Source of the DNA: Chlamydiifrater phoenicopteri
GTDB taxonomy: Bacteria; Chlamydiota; Chlamydiia; Chlamydiales; Chlamydiaceae
Length of the DNA stretch: 64,000 bases
Direction: 5' to 3'
Assembly (NCBI RefSeq): GCF_902807005.1
Contig: NZ_LR777658.1
Location: 496,001-560,000, forward strand
Shown: positions 29,838 to 39,345 of the stretch, in pieces
Layout of the letters: every line of letters begins with the position of its first letter
Numbering within the stretch: the stretch's first letter is position 1
Made by a program: the position numbers and the translations under genes
The notes under the pieces: generated by a model
Seen by the model: only the letters and a program-made list of their open reading frames with translations
Databases searched by the model: none
What the model was told of the DNA's origin: nothing

Positions 29838-30185
29838 GAAATATGCCGGCAGCCTTCATAAAGTTGACAAACAAAAAAAGTATAGCTTATGTAACCACAT
29901 CTTCATCATTATGTAAAACATTGTTAAAAACATCCTTAGAAGACATTCTCACAGAAGATTTTAATAAGAACTTTTCAAAAGAATTATTTTTAAGACTAGA
30001 CTTGCAATAAAAGACCAAAAACAACCAATCTTTAATAAAGATAAAAGAAAAACACATAAACAACAAACGAAACAAAAATAAAAAATAGAATTGTTTTATA
30101 GATTTTTTATTTTAAAAGTCTGGTTGCATCATTATGATGAATGTCGTATATGCTTGTTGAAATTGGATCCTAGGTTTAGGTTATT
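29838..30185. other. Intergenic region between lplA and clpC
   Basis: A 348-base, very AT-rich gap between divergent genes. It holds a good promoter candidate for clpC (30124-30152). A lone TTGACA at about 29864 points rightwards but has only a weak -10. Short frames on the minus strand here have no ribosome site and look spurious. Confidence 0.5.
30124..30152 (+). promoter_or_regulatory. Candidate clpC promoter with embedded palindrome
   Basis: TTGCAT at 30124-30129, a 17-base spacer and TATATG at 30147-30152 make a plausible vegetative promoter 33 bases before the clpC start. The spacer contains CATCAT-T-ATGATG (30127-30139), a perfect palindrome with a one-base centre, placed where a repressor could block polymerase. 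Confidence 0.5.
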
Positions 30186-32720
30186 ATGTTTGAAAAGTTC
30201 ACGAATAGAGCAAAACAAGTTATCAAATTAGCAAAAAAAGAAGCGCAAAGGCTGAACCATAACTACCTTGGCACCGAACACATCCTTTTAGGCCTCTTAA
30301 AACTTGGACAGGGGGTTGCTGTAAACGTTTTACGTAATATGGGGCTAGATTTTGAATCTGCTCGTCAAGAAGTCGAGAAATTAATTGGTTATGGACCAGA
30401 AATACAGGTATATGGAGATCCAGCCCTTACTGGTAGAGTAAAAAAATCCTTCGAATCTGCTAATGAAGAAGCCGCTGTCCTAGAGCACAACTATGTAGGC
30501 ACAGAGCACCTACTCTTAGGCATCCTAAATCAAACGGACGGTGTAGCCCTCCAGGTTCTAGAAAGCTTGCACATCGATCCTAGAGAAATTCGAAAAGAAA
30601 TTTTGAAAGAGTTAGAGACTTTCAACCTACAACTCCCCCCCTCATCCTCTCATGGACGTAGCTCATCGCCAAAGTCCTCTATGGGGTCAACAATCAGTAT
30701 GGAAAAAGCTGATAAATTGTCTGCTCTGAAAGCGTACGGTTATGACCTTACGGAGATGTACAAAGATGCTAAGCTAGACCCTGTTATAGGACGTTCTTCA
30801 GAGGTAGATCGTCTGATTCTCATTCTTTGTCGAAGACGCAAAAATAACCCAGTCCTTATCGGAGAAGCAGGAGTAGGGAAAACAGCCATAGTTGAAGGCT
30901 TGGCTCAAAAAATTGTACGTAACGAAGTTCCTGATACCATAAGAAAGAAACGCTTGATCACACTCGATCTCGCTCTCATGATTGCGGGGACAAAGTATCG
31001 GGGGCAGTTTGAAGAACGTATCAAAGCCGTCATGGATGAGGTAAAAAAACACGGAAACATCCTCCTATTTATAGACGAGTTACACACAATAGTGGGTGCT
31101 GGAGCCGCTGAAGGGGCTATCGACGCCTCCAATATTTTGAAACCCGCTCTTGCTCGAGGAGAAATTCAATGTATTGGAGCTACTACCATTGATGAGTATC
31201 GTAAACATATAGAGAAAGACGCTGCATTAGAACGTCGGTTCCAAAAAATCTTAGTGAGCCCTCCTAGTGTTTCAGAAACCGTAGATATTCTTCGCGGATT
31301 AAAGAAAAAGTATGAAGACCACCACAACGTCTTTATTACTGAAGAAGCGTTGAACGCCGCTGCAGCTCTTTCTGATCAGTACATTCACGGACGGTTTCTT
31401 CCAGACAAGGCTATAGATCTTCTTGATGAGGCAGGGGCTCGAGTCCGTATGGCTACTATGGACCAACCTACGGAGCTGATGAAAATAGAAGCTGAAATAG
31501 AAAAGACTAAACAAGCTAAAGAGCAAGCTATCAGCACCCAGGAATATGAAAAAGCTGCAGGACTCCGCGACGAGGAGAAGAAACTTCGTGAGAGACTGCA
31601 AAATATGAAGTCTGAATGGGAAAACCATAAAGAAGAACATCAGTTCCCTGTTGACGAGGAAGCCGTAGCTCAAGTGGTGGCTTTACAAACAGGCATTCCT
31701 GTCTCTCGTCTGACAGAAGCTGAAAGTGAAAAGCTTCTAAAAATGGAAGAAATTCTAAAAAGTAAGGTCATAGGCCAAGACCAGGCTGTAGAAAGCGTTT
31801 GCAGAGCTATTCGAAGAGGTCGCACAGGTATTAAAGATCCGGATAGACCTACAGGATCGTTCCTATTCTTAGGCCCCACAGGGGTTGGAAAAACCCTATT
31901 AGCAAAACAGATAGCAATGGAAATGTTTGGCGATGAGGAAGCTCTCATCCATGTTGACATGTCTGAATATATGGAGAAATTTGCTTCAACAAAAATGATG
32001 GGGTCGCCTCCAGGATATGTTGGTCATGAGGAAGGTGGCAATCTTACAGAAAAAGTTCGTCAAAGACCTTACTGTGTAGTACTTTTTGACGAAATAGAAA
32101 AAGCCCATCCAGACATTATGGATCTAATGCTCCAAATTTTGGAACATGGGCGATTAACAGATTCCTTCAGAGGCCAGGTAGACTTCCGCAATGCGATTAT
32201 CATCATGACCTCTAACCTCGGAGCCGATTTGATCAAGAAAAATGGCGAAATTGGCTTTGGATTCAAGTCTCCTTTAGACTATAAGGTTATGCAAGAAAAA
32301 ATTGAGAATGCAGTCAAAAAGCATCTAAAACCTGAATTTGTCAATAGATTGGACGCTAGCGTTATCTTTAAGCCTCTCGAGCACGAAGCGATCTCTAAAA
32401 TTATTCACTTAGAAATCGACAAATTAGATTCCAGACTCAAAAAGTACCAGTTGGCTTTAAATATTCCTGAGGATGTGATTTCTTTTCTAGTGAACAAGGG
32501 TCATTGCCCGGAGATGGGAGCTCGACCGTTGCGCAGGGTTGTTGAACAATATCTTGGAGACCCTCTAGCGGACATTTTCATGAAAGAGCCCAATCGAAAA
32601 GAGTCTAGGACCTTGCAAGCAAAGCTTGCTGAGGACAAAGTTATTTTCGAAAAAGAACCTGAAGGATCTAGCCAGGTTACAGGAAGTTCAGAGTCTATAG
32701 AGTCTTCTGTGGGGTCATAG
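30186..32720 (+). CDS. clpC: ATP-dependent Clp protease ATP-binding subunit ClpC
   Basis: An 844-residue Hsp100 unfoldase. Two N-terminal Clp_N repeats (residues 1-145) are followed by the first AAA+ module with [12 protein letters not shown]-like coiled middle domain ([15 protein letters not shown]) and a second AAA+ module with GPTGVGKT complete it. Both Walker B motifs are present ([18 protein letters not shown]). It feeds unfolded proteins to ClpP and is important in chlamydial development. Its 3' end overlaps mnmA by 26 bases on the opposite strand. Confidence 0.97.
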   Translation: MFEKFTNRAKQVIKLAKKEAQRLNHNYLGTEHILLGLLKLGQGVAVNVLRNMGLDFESARQEVEKLIGYGPEIQVYGDPALTGRVKKSFESANEEAAVLEHNYVGTEHLLLGILNQTDGVALQVLESLHIDPREIRKEILKELETFNLQLPPSSSHGRSSSPKSSMGSTISMEKADKLSALKAYGYDLTEMYKDAKLDPVIGRSSEVDRLILILCRRRKNNPVLIGEAGVGKTAIVEGLAQKIVRNEVPDTIRKKRLITLDLALMIAGTKYRGQFEERIKAVMDEVKKHGNILLFIDELHTIVGAGAAEGAIDASNILKPALARGEIQCIGATTIDEYRKHIEKDAALERRFQKILVSPPSVSETVDILRGLKKKYEDHHNVFITEEALNAAAALSDQYIHGRFLPDKAIDLLDEAGARVRMATMDQPTELMKIEAEIEKTKQAKEQAISTQEYEKAAGLRDEEKKLRERLQNMKSEWENHKEEHQFPVDEEAVAQVVALQTGIPVSRLTEAESEKLLKMEEILKSKVIGQDQAVESVCRAIRRGRTGIKDPDRPTGSFLFLGPTGVGKTLLAKQIAMEMFGDEEALIHVDMSEYMEKFASTKMMGSPPGYVGHEEGGNLTEKVRQRPYCVVLFDEIEKAHPDIMDLMLQILEHGRLTDSFRGQVDFRNAIIIMTSNLGADLIKKNGEIGFGFKSPLDYKVMQEKIENAVKKHLKPEFVNRLDASVIFKPLEHEAISKIIHLEIDKLDSRLKKYQLALNIPEDVISFLVNKGHCPEMGARPLRRVVEQYLGDPLADIFMKEPNRKESRTLQAKLAEDKVIFEKEPEGSSQVTGSSESIESSVGS

Positions 32721-33786
32721 GGATATCTATAGTAGCTCCTCCTAGGCAAATATCGCCTTCATAGAAGGCGATAGTTTGTCCTGGTGTAACAGCCTTTACT
32801 GGAGCTTCAAAAACTATCCGCAAAGTGTTGTCTTCTTCTAAACATACGGAGCACCCTTCGTCTTCGCTACGGTAACGCACCTTGGCTGTGCAGGAAAAAA
32901 ATTCTTTGTTGGGTTGGAGGATCCAGTTGGGATTTCTAGCGATGAGCTCCTTTCGATACAAAAAAGGGCTATTCTCACCCTCTGTTACATAAAGGATATT
33001 TCCTTCTACATCCTTACCTACAACGTACAGGGGGCTTTCTCTTCCTCCAATATCTAACCCTCTTCTCTGCCCAAAGGTATAGTAATGCAATCCCCTGTGT
33101 GTCCCGATAATTTTGCCGGAATCAACATCTACGACTTTACCTGGATTATCTTGAATATATCCCCCTAGGAAGGAGCGAAAATCTCTTTTGCCAATAAAAC
33201 ATATTCCCGTGCTGTCCTTTTTTGAGGCTGTAGACAATCCTGCGCGTTCTGCTATCGAGCGTACCTCTGATTTCTCTAACCCTCCCACAGGAAATAACAC
33301 TTTCTGTAAAGCCTTTACCGGAGTGCCGGATAGAAAATAACTTTGATCTTTTTTTTTATCTTTTCCGCGAGCTAACAACATTTCCGAGCCCTTTTTCACT
33401 AACTGGCAATAGTGCCCTGTAGCTAAAAAATCTGCTGAAAGGTCTAAAGCTTTCTTTAATAGCAAGTCGAACTTAATCTCGCGATTACAAAGAACATCCG
33501 GATTTGGAGTAATACCTCGAGAATAACCTTCCAGAAATTGAGAAAAAACCCTATCCTTGTACTCCGTTGAAAAAGAAACTGTATAGTGAGGTATGTTTAA
33601 AGCGTCACACACATCTGCAACATCCCGATAGTCGCTAGCAGCATTGCAGCCTGCTTCAGAATCTTCTTCATCCCAATTTTTCATAAATAAGCCGACCACT
33701 CGGTATGAAGTACGGGTTTTAAGAAGGTAGGCAGCCACAGAAGAATCGACCCCTCCAGACATTGCAACAACAACAGTTTGTGGCAT
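32695..33786 (-). CDS. mnmA: tRNA-specific 2-thiouridylase MnmA
   Basis: MnmA thiolates U34 of tRNA-Lys, -Glu and -Gln using ATP and sulfur relay. The 363-residue protein starts with the PP-loop [15 protein letters not shown]. It has Cys in [11 protein letters not shown] and the second catalytic Cys in [12 protein letters not shown]. The C-terminal beta-barrel includes [14 protein letters not shown]. It faces the Inc gene divergently across 87 bases. Confidence 0.95.
   Translation of the reverse strand: MPQTVVVAMSGGVDSSVAAYLLKTRTSYRVVGLFMKNWDEEDSEAGCNAASDYRDVADVCDALNIPHYTVSFSTEYKDRVFSQFLEGYSRGITPNPDVLCNREIKFDLLLKKALDLSADFLATGHYCQLVKKGSEMLLARGKDKKKDQSYFLSGTPVKALQKVLFPVGGLEKSEVRSIAERAGLSTASKKDSTGICFIGKRDFRSFLGGYIQDNPGKVVDVDSGKIIGTHRGLHYYTFGQRRGLDIGGRESPLYVVGKDVEGNILYVTEGENSPFLYRKELIARNPNWILQPNKEFFSCTAKVRYRSEDEGCSVCLEEDNTLRIVFEAPVKAVTPGQTIAFYEGDICLGGATIDIPMTPQKTL
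32751..32773. terminator. Strong hairpin at the clpC/mnmA junction
   Basis: TATCGCCTTC (32751-32760) and GAAGGCGATA (32764-32773) form a perfect 10-base stem with the 3-base loop ATA. It lies 30 bases beyond the clpC stop, inside the mnmA coding sequence. No long T tract follows on either strand, so terminator function for clpC is inferred from stem strength and position only. Confidence 0.45.
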
Positions 33787-33873
33787 AGAGAAAGAAAAAT
33801 GAATATTTTAAAATACGAAAAAAATAGAATCCTATAATATTTTTTTCGCTGATTAATTTGCAATTTAATAATT

Positions 33874-35265
33874 ATGCCTATAATCCAGCACTGCAACACT
33901 GTCCCAGAAGACACCTACCTATGCAACGTTATTCAGCTAGAACCTTCGGAAGAAATTCATCAGTCCGTACTACAGATAAAAAATAAGGCTGAATTTTATG
34001 CCAGTAATCAGGAAATTTCTTGCAGAATAGCTTTAATAGCTCAGGTTGGTGTTACCGCTTTAGGTATTTGTAATACCATTATAGCCTTAACATTACCTTC
34101 TTTGCCCTTCATTATTTTAAGCATAAGCGTCGTAGCTCTATCTATAGCTTTAATAATTACTATAACTTCCATGTTAAAGAAAATATGGGAACTTCCTCAA
34201 AGTATGGACTTTACTTTGAGAACAATAACTAAAGAAACAAGTATTTCTCCGGGTCTACAAATTCTGTTAAATGCCGACAAACACTCCTTGAACAGCCTAA
34301 AACAAGTCAAAGAAGAATCCAATATCGTAAAACAGGATGTTAATAAGCACCGCAAGCTTTTTCATACTCTTCAAAGCATTTGTTTTATGGAAGAAAAGCA
34401 AGTATCTGACCATCTTAGCACACTTCATTTCCGAAAAAATAACCCGGTCCTTAACTCATCCCTGGTATCTTCTCCTCTCCTGAACAAAATTGTTAATAAA
34501 GTCCCTCAACTCTCTCTATCACCAGGAAAAGAAGATGACTCTCTCCTCAGAGCTCATAACGAAGACGCTTCCTCTGTAGCGTCTTTCAATACAACAAAAA
34601 CAAACTTTTCAGCCTCCTTCTCTATACCATATAAAACTTCCAATACTCTAACGCAATGGAGCCTAGATCAAGAAGACCTGTCAAAAAAGATTACTCGTTC
34701 CTTCTTGCTTTCTTTATTAGTAGCCTGTCTATCTACAACTTCTTTAGTACTAGCTATTCTCCTCAACCAATGGTTCTTACTAACCTTCTCGGCAGCAACT
34801 ATTCTGATTACATTTGGTGTCATGCTCTCTCTTGGCCTTCCTTTAAAAAACTTATCTTCAGGTGTTATCTTATCAAACGAAATCCAAGAAGACCTTATTC
34901 AATACACCAAACTTTGTGTTGACAACAGCAACGCAAACTTACAAGAACTAACAAATAAGCAAATAGAAATCTTGGAAAGAAGACGCGTTCAGATGAGCGT
35001 CATTCCTACAGAAACTCAACTATATCAGCAAGAAATAGAATTGCTAAAAAAACAAGTTTTGGAACTAGAAAAGATCCTAACCAATGACGAGAAAAAAGGG
35101 CTAGCTCAGAAAAAGCTCCTCCTTTGGCAAAAGATGAGAGATTTTATACTCGCCCAAGAACCTGAAGAGCTTCCCGACGAAGCTGCAGGAGCTTTCAATG
35201 CCACAGCCTTCCCTGTCGCTACTCCACTTAAACCTAACTTAAAAAGACGAAATTCTATAGGATAA
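33874..35265 (+). CDS. Inclusion membrane protein (CT288-like)
   Basis: A 463-residue protein with two separate bilobed hydrophobic regions: about residues 50-100 (VGVTALGICNTIIALTL, IILSISVVALSIALIITI) and about residues 270-320 (LLSLLVACLSTTSLVLAILL, FLLTFSAATILITFGVML). A C-terminal coiled coil (LYQQEIELLKKQVLELEKIL) follows. This is an Inc architecture; the C. trachomatis protein at this position, CT288, is an Inc reported to bind human CCDC146. The homologous role here is inferred from position and shape. Confidence 0.82.
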   Translation: MPIIQHCNTVPEDTYLCNVIQLEPSEEIHQSVLQIKNKAEFYASNQEISCRIALIAQVGVTALGICNTIIALTLPSLPFIILSISVVALSIALIITITSMLKKIWELPQSMDFTLRTITKETSISPGLQILLNADKHSLNSLKQVKEESNIVKQDVNKHRKLFHTLQSICFMEEKQVSDHLSTLHFRKNNPVLNSSLVSSPLLNKIVNKVPQLSLSPGKEDDSLLRAHNEDASSVASFNTTKTNFSASFSIPYKTSNTLTQWSLDQEDLSKKITRSFLLSLLVACLSTTSLVLAILLNQWFLLTFSAATILITFGVMLSLGLPLKNLSSGVILSNEIQEDLIQYTKLCVDNSNANLQELTNKQIEILERRRVQMSVIPTETQLYQQEIELLKKQVLELEKILTNDEKKGLAQKKLLLWQKMRDFILAQEPEELPDEAAGAFNATAFPVATPLKPNLKRRNSIG

Positions 35266-35361
35266 GAGCAAGAAAAGTTCTTTTCAGAAAAGCTTGCATG
35301 AAAAGAAAACGGAAGCCACTCGCGTTTATACAGAACGCAAGCGACTATCTGTTCTCGTAAC

Positions 35362-36573
35362 CTAGAAGTTGAGTGCGGGAATTGCCGCAGCTCCCATTCC
35401 ACCGGCTCCGGTCGTTCCACCTGTTCCCGGATTATTAGCATCCGTAGAGTTGTTGTCTGAGGCATTAACAATAATTATTCCAGAGATAATCATGGCTAAC
35501 ACTGTCACAACCATCGTGCATACAGATATTCCCCTATGAGCTCTTCTCTTTGTAACACAAGAGGAGCAAGGCCAGTCTGTCTGATCACAGCGAAAATGCA
35601 CTGGCTCGTAGAGATCCACATTACTTCTCACGCTGTTATCTTGATCCGAACTGCCAGATTTCCTATCTACAGGAATAGCAACTTCCTTACGAGAAACCTT
35701 TTTTGGAGCTTCCTTAAGTTTTGCTTGCTGAGACTTTCGTTTCTCATCCCTATTCTTTCTAATTGTAGCCGCCTTCTCTTTGTCAAAGCGAAGAGAAGAG
35801 GTAACAGAATGATCCCTAGGCTTCCTAGATTGCTCGGCTTTAGTCAAAGCTGCTTCTCGGGCAGACTTCCTCTTACTTACTCTCTTAGCTCTGGCTAAGG
35901 ACTCTATCATGTCTTCTACTTCTTTCTTAGAGTATTCCTTGCCTTCTGAGCAAATGCAGGAGCGGCCAGAGTCCTTTGTCTTGTTTCCATTATTAAGCAG
36001 AGGTTTCCTTGGCTGAGCATTTAATTCTTTTTTACTTCGAGCCCTACGAGCCTGATCTTCATTCAAAGTTTTATTAACTACTTTGAAAGGATTAGTTAAC
36101 TTTAAAGACTCCCCTCCTTCTTTTTTACTTCTTTTGCTCAACTCTTGAGCCTCCTTAAAGCAAGGAGTAGAGGAAGCACTCGAAGTCGATTGAGGAGACG
36201 AACATTTTGGTTCCGAAGATAACGTCTCTTTCCCAGGACAAACATCAGGCGATTTAGAAACATCTATTGTACTTGTCGCAGTACTTTCTACCCGCTTAAC
36301 CGAATCCTTAGCGCTAGAAGTAGCATCCCTGCAACGCCCTTGCTTAGAACCCTCACTCGATTTAGCGTTTTTGGCTGTAACCTTTCTTCCCAAAACCCTC
36401 TGGCTTCTCCAAAAATCTTCTTTCTTTGAGGATGTCCTTTTACCTTTTTTCCCTACAGAACTTTCTGCTACTGAAGCTACACTATTCGACGAAACTGCGG
36501 CAGAACATATGTTGTGAGAGAAGGTTAGCAAAATGGACAAAACCGCGAAATGCGAAATACTTTTGGGACTCAT
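35362..36573 (-). CDS. Lys/Arg/Ser-rich membrane protein of unknown function
   Basis: A 403-residue protein with a likely signal peptide (FAVLSILLTFSHNICSAA). About 290 residues of low-complexity Lys/Arg/Ser/Glu sequence follow. A four-Cys patch (CDQTDWPCSSC plus an upstream CICS) and one membrane span near residue 350 (CTMVVTVLAMIISGIIIV) come next. The tail is rich in Gly, Ala and Thr. The charged middle suggests an extended, disordered, perhaps nucleic-acid- or surface-binding segment. I recognise no family; by position it may correspond to CT289. AGGAG lies 11 bases before ATG. Confidence 0.7.
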   Translation of the reverse strand: MSPKSISHFAVLSILLTFSHNICSAAVSSNSVASVAESSVGKKGKRTSSKKEDFWRSQRVLGRKVTAKNAKSSEGSKQGRCRDATSSAKDSVKRVESTATSTIDVSKSPDVCPGKETLSSEPKCSSPQSTSSASSTPCFKEAQELSKRSKKEGGESLKLTNPFKVVNKTLNEDQARRARSKKELNAQPRKPLLNNGNKTKDSGRSCICSEGKEYSKKEVEDMIESLARAKRVSKRKSAREAALTKAEQSRKPRDHSVTSSLRFDKEKAATIRKNRDEKRKSQQAKLKEAPKKVSRKEVAIPVDRKSGSSDQDNSVRSNVDLYEPVHFRCDQTDWPCSSCVTKRRAHRGISVCTMVVTVLAMIISGIIIVNASDNNSTDANNPGTGGTTGAGGMGAAAIPALNF

Positions 36574-36673
36574 GCTGCAAAATTCTCCTGGGTCAGCCTA
36601 TGAAACCACCATAACAACAAAACCTTTTTTTAGACAACTTGGATTGATACTCTTTTCTTGAATTATGTAAGCT

Positions 36674-37360
36674 CTAGCGAGTTTGAGACTCCCAAGCTTT
36701 AACGAAAGAAAGCAACTGCTCCTTATCAGGGAATGACTTGAGAAACTTCCTAACATCCAAATCCATACCCAAGTGAACGATCTTATTAATAAGATTCAGA
36801 TGTGTTTTGTCGCTTCCAGCAAATAAAAAGAACAGAGTGTCCACAGGACGATTATCCAAAGCTTTGTAATCGATAGGTTCTTTTAAGAAAACGGCAACAA
36901 CAACATCATAATACGGATTCACCTGAAATTCTCTGGTATGTGGAATCGCAATACCCTGTCCTATCCCTGTAGACATGATACTCTCCCTTTGACAAAGAAG
37001 CTCGAATAGGACCTGACCGTCAAAAGAAAACCTTTGTGCCACTTGGTTGGATACTTGCTGGAGAACACTTTCTTTACTTTCGGCAGCAATATTGTTAAAC
37101 ACTCCACCCTTGTGAATAGCTTTGTATAAAGAGTATTTTAACGATAGATCTCTAACTATCCCTTCTTTTGGAGACTCCGCCCCCACAGCTTTTTCTACTA
37201 TGTCACTGTTGTAGAGCAGCCAATTTTCCAGCTCCTCTCGCCCAAATCGGCATTCATCTTTAATACTGTAACCTGGAATTTTCCCCTCTTTGACCCAGTC
37301 TTGTACCGTTTGCTCCGAAACATCCAAAAGATCTGCTATCTCAGAAACACTTAAATCCAT
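36674..37360 (-). CDS. ptsN2: PTS EIIA(Ntr)-like protein with N-terminal HTH domain
   Basis: A 228-residue fusion. Residues 1-50 form an excisionase/MerR-like helix-turn-helix (SEIADLLDVSEQTVQDWVKE). Residues about 75-225 form an EIIA(Ntr) domain with the phosphorylatable His in IAIPHTRE. It could act as a phosphorylation-controlled DNA-binding regulator fed by PtsI and PtsH (50.8-52.8 kb). It lies 7 bases after ptsN1 on the same strand. Confidence 0.88.
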   Translation of the reverse strand: MDLSVSEIADLLDVSEQTVQDWVKEGKIPGYSIKDECRFGREELENWLLYNSDIVEKAVGAESPKEGIVRDLSLKYSLYKAIHKGGVFNNIAAESKESVLQQVSNQVAQRFSFDGQVLFELLCQRESIMSTGIGQGIAIPHTREFQVNPYYDVVVAVFLKEPIDYKALDNRPVDTLFFLFAGSDKTHLNLINKIVHLGMDLDVRKFLKSFPDKEQLLSFVKAWESQTR

Positions 37361-37367
37361 GTGCTAC

Positions 37368-37844
37368 TCAAACCCCGCTAACCAGTTTAACAATTTCTTC
37401 CGCCGTTCTAACTTGCAACAGCTGCTGCCTTCTCCAGTCATCTTTAAGAGTAAGCGTAAGCCCGGAAAGAAGCCTAAGATATTGCTTCTGAGCATTATCC
37501 GGCCCTCCAACAAGGAAGATCAACCGCACTGGAGCCCCATCAATAGCATCCCAGAGAACGCCTTGAGAATGGACAGCTACAGCAACAAAAAAACCCGAGC
37601 AGTCTGCAGTTTTACCGTGAGGGATAGCAACGCCCATACCGATGCCTGTAGACATGATATTTTCTCTATCAATGATAGCTTGAAAAAAAGCGTCTTTATC
37701 CTTCAGAAGACCCGCGTCATCTACGAGTTGAGTAAGATCTCTCAAAACCTCATCTCTGGATAACTTATCTGAAAACATCACCAACTGAGGAGAGAACAGG
37801 GACTCAAGAGAAAAACCCACCTCCTCCACAACACATCCAGTCAT
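37368..37844 (-). CDS. ptsN1: PTS EIIA(Ntr)-like protein
   Basis: A single EIIA domain of 158 residues with phospho-acceptor His in VAIPHGKT. With no sugar permease in view it is expected to be regulatory. I set the start at ATG 37844 (MTGCVVEEVG), 4 bases after the dut stop, with GGAG 12 bases upstream. The frame stays open through dut to 37946, and ATG 37883 is an alternative with no ribosome site. It forms a run dut-ptsN1-ptsN2. Confidence 0.85.
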   Translation of the reverse strand: MTGCVVEEVGFSLESLFSPQLVMFSDKLSRDEVLRDLTQLVDDAGLLKDKDAFFQAIIDRENIMSTGIGMGVAIPHGKTADCSGFFVAVAVHSQGVLWDAIDGAPVRLIFLVGGPDNAQKQYLRLLSGLTLTLKDDWRRQQLLQVRTAEEIVKLVSGV

Positions 37845-37848
37845 ACCG

Positions 37849-38295
37849 CTAATGAACTCCAGTATGTCCGAACCCCCCATCATTTCTTTCGGTAGCTTGC
37901 AAAGCACCCTCAGCTCTACAAAGCTCAGCTCGGCTAACGACAACAAACACTCCCTGAGCTATACGCATTTCAGGTTCTATGACGAATTTTTCTTCACCCA
38001 AATTGATGAGGAGAATTTGAACTTCCCCTCTATAATCCGAATCTACGGTCCCAGGAGAATTGAGAACTGTTATACCATGCTTCAAAGCCAGCCCGCTCCT
38101 AGGTCGAATTTGCAACTCAACCCCTGGAGGCAATTCAAAACGAAGCCCTGTGGGCACCAACACTCTCCTACCAGGCAAGAGTTCTATAGGACTAAAGATA
38201 GCTGCTCGAAAATCGACGCCGGAGGCGCCAGGAGAGGCATATTCTGGAAGCTCCACCTCTTTTTCACCGACATTCTCGCACAGAACTTTTATCAT
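37849..38295 (-). CDS. dut: dUTP diphosphatase
   Basis: This 148-residue trimeric dUTPase hydrolyses dUTP to dUMP, limiting uracil in DNA and supplying thymidylate synthesis. All five motifs are seen, including PRSGLALKHGI, the active site NSPGTVDSDYRGEVQ and the C-terminal NDGGFGHTG that closes over the substrate. It follows accD by 32 bases. Confidence 0.96.
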   Translation of the reverse strand: MIKVLCENVGEKEVELPEYASPGASGVDFRAAIFSPIELLPGRRVLVPTGLRFELPPGVELQIRPRSGLALKHGITVLNSPGTVDSDYRGEVQILLINLGEEKFVIEPEMRIAQGVFVVVSRAELCRAEGALQATERNDGGFGHTGVH

Positions 38296-38327
38296 AAGAC
38301 ACTCCGTAAAAAGGCGACCATGATTGT

Positions 38328-39254
38328 TTATTCTTTCTCATCTGTCAATAAAAAAAACTCTTTAATTTTTTCCGAAAGATCGCTTTTCTTATTCGCTCTA
38401 CCGCCAAGATACTCTGCGCTGGAAAAATAATCCAAAAGCCCCTGTAAACAGGCCTTCATCTCTCTTCTCTCAACTATTTTATCTATCATCCCATGTTCTA
38501 GTAAGAATTCTGATCTTTGAGCTCCCTCTGGTAAATCTTCTCCTATCACTTGCGATACAACCCTGGGGCCTGCGAAACAAATTAAAGCTTTGGGTTCGGC
38601 AATGATGATATCTCCAAGAGAAGCAAACGAAGCTGTAACCCCGCCAGAAGTAGGGTTTGTCAAAACAGAAATAAAGAGCAACCCAGCTTCATGAAGCTTT
38701 GCCAAAGCCGCCGAAGTTTTGGCCATTTGCATCAAAGAAAATACCGACTCCTGCATCCTAGCACCGCCTGAGGCGCTTACGATGATCACCGGCAAGTTTT
38801 CTTTTACAGCCTCCTCTATCAACCTGGTTAACTTTTCTCCGACTACAGCCCCCATGGAACCAGCCATAAAGTTAAAATCCATTACGCCTAAAGCTACAGG
38901 AAACCCGGCTATTTTACATATTCCTGTGAGGACTCCCTCGCTTTCTTCATTGTCTTTTCTAGCCTTGCCCAATCGATTCTGATAAGTTTCTGTATCAGAA
39001 AAGTTTAAGGGATCCAAAGATTTAAGATCTGAATACAGGGGGCGCCATGTCCCGCTATCAGCCAACAGATTTACTCTCTCTAAGGCAGAAACACGATAAT
39101 GATATGAACACTTGGGACAGCAATTGTAATTCTGGCCAAGTTCGTTAGCATGAATCATTTCATGACAATGGGTGCATTTTAACCACCCGCTAAATCCGTC
39201 GGCTTTTGTTTTCTGCACCTTAATTTTTGGTTTATCAGAAGAAAATAAGCGCAC
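38328..39254 (-). CDS. accD: Acetyl-CoA carboxylase carboxyltransferase subunit beta
   Basis: AccD pairs with AccA (7.8 kb). The 308-residue protein has the N-terminal zinc ribbon CTHCHE...CCPKC and a crotonase-like core with SASGGARMQESVFSLMQMAK and TNPTSGGVTASFASLGD. The start is GTG. It leads the accD-dut-ptsN1-ptsN2 minus-strand run. Confidence 0.95.
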   Translation of the reverse strand: MRLFSSDKPKIKVQKTKADGFSGWLKCTHCHEMIHANELGQNYNCCPKCSYHYRVSALERVNLLADSGTWRPLYSDLKSLDPLNFSDTETYQNRLGKARKDNEESEGVLTGICKIAGFPVALGVMDFNFMAGSMGAVVGEKLTRLIEEAVKENLPVIIVSASGGARMQESVFSLMQMAKTSAALAKLHEAGLLFISVLTNPTSGGVTASFASLGDIIIAEPKALICFAGPRVVSQVIGEDLPEGAQRSEFLLEHGMIDKIVERREMKACLQGLLDYFSSAEYLGGRANKKSDLSEKIKEFFLLTDEKE

Positions 39255-39311
39255 AAGACACCCAAATAAAAAATAATTAAGACTCTTATTTTAAGTTATT
39301 TTTAACGCTTT

Positions 39312-39345
39312 ATCAATCAAATTAATATTTCTTAATTTGATTGAT
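39312..39345 (-). terminator. Perfect 14-bp hairpin over the sodM stop codon
   Basis: ATCAATCAAATTAA (39312-39325) and TTAATTTGATTGAT (39332-39345) are exact inverted repeats with a 6-base loop. The stem includes the last codons and stop of sodM. No T tract follows on the minus strand, so it may protect the mRNA end or slow polymerase without being a classical terminator. Confidence 0.5.

Noticed and set aside
29864-29900. Perfect TTGACA as promoter of a small RNA
   Set aside because: The -10 at the right spacing (TTATGT) is poor and no terminator or structured RNA follows before clpC.
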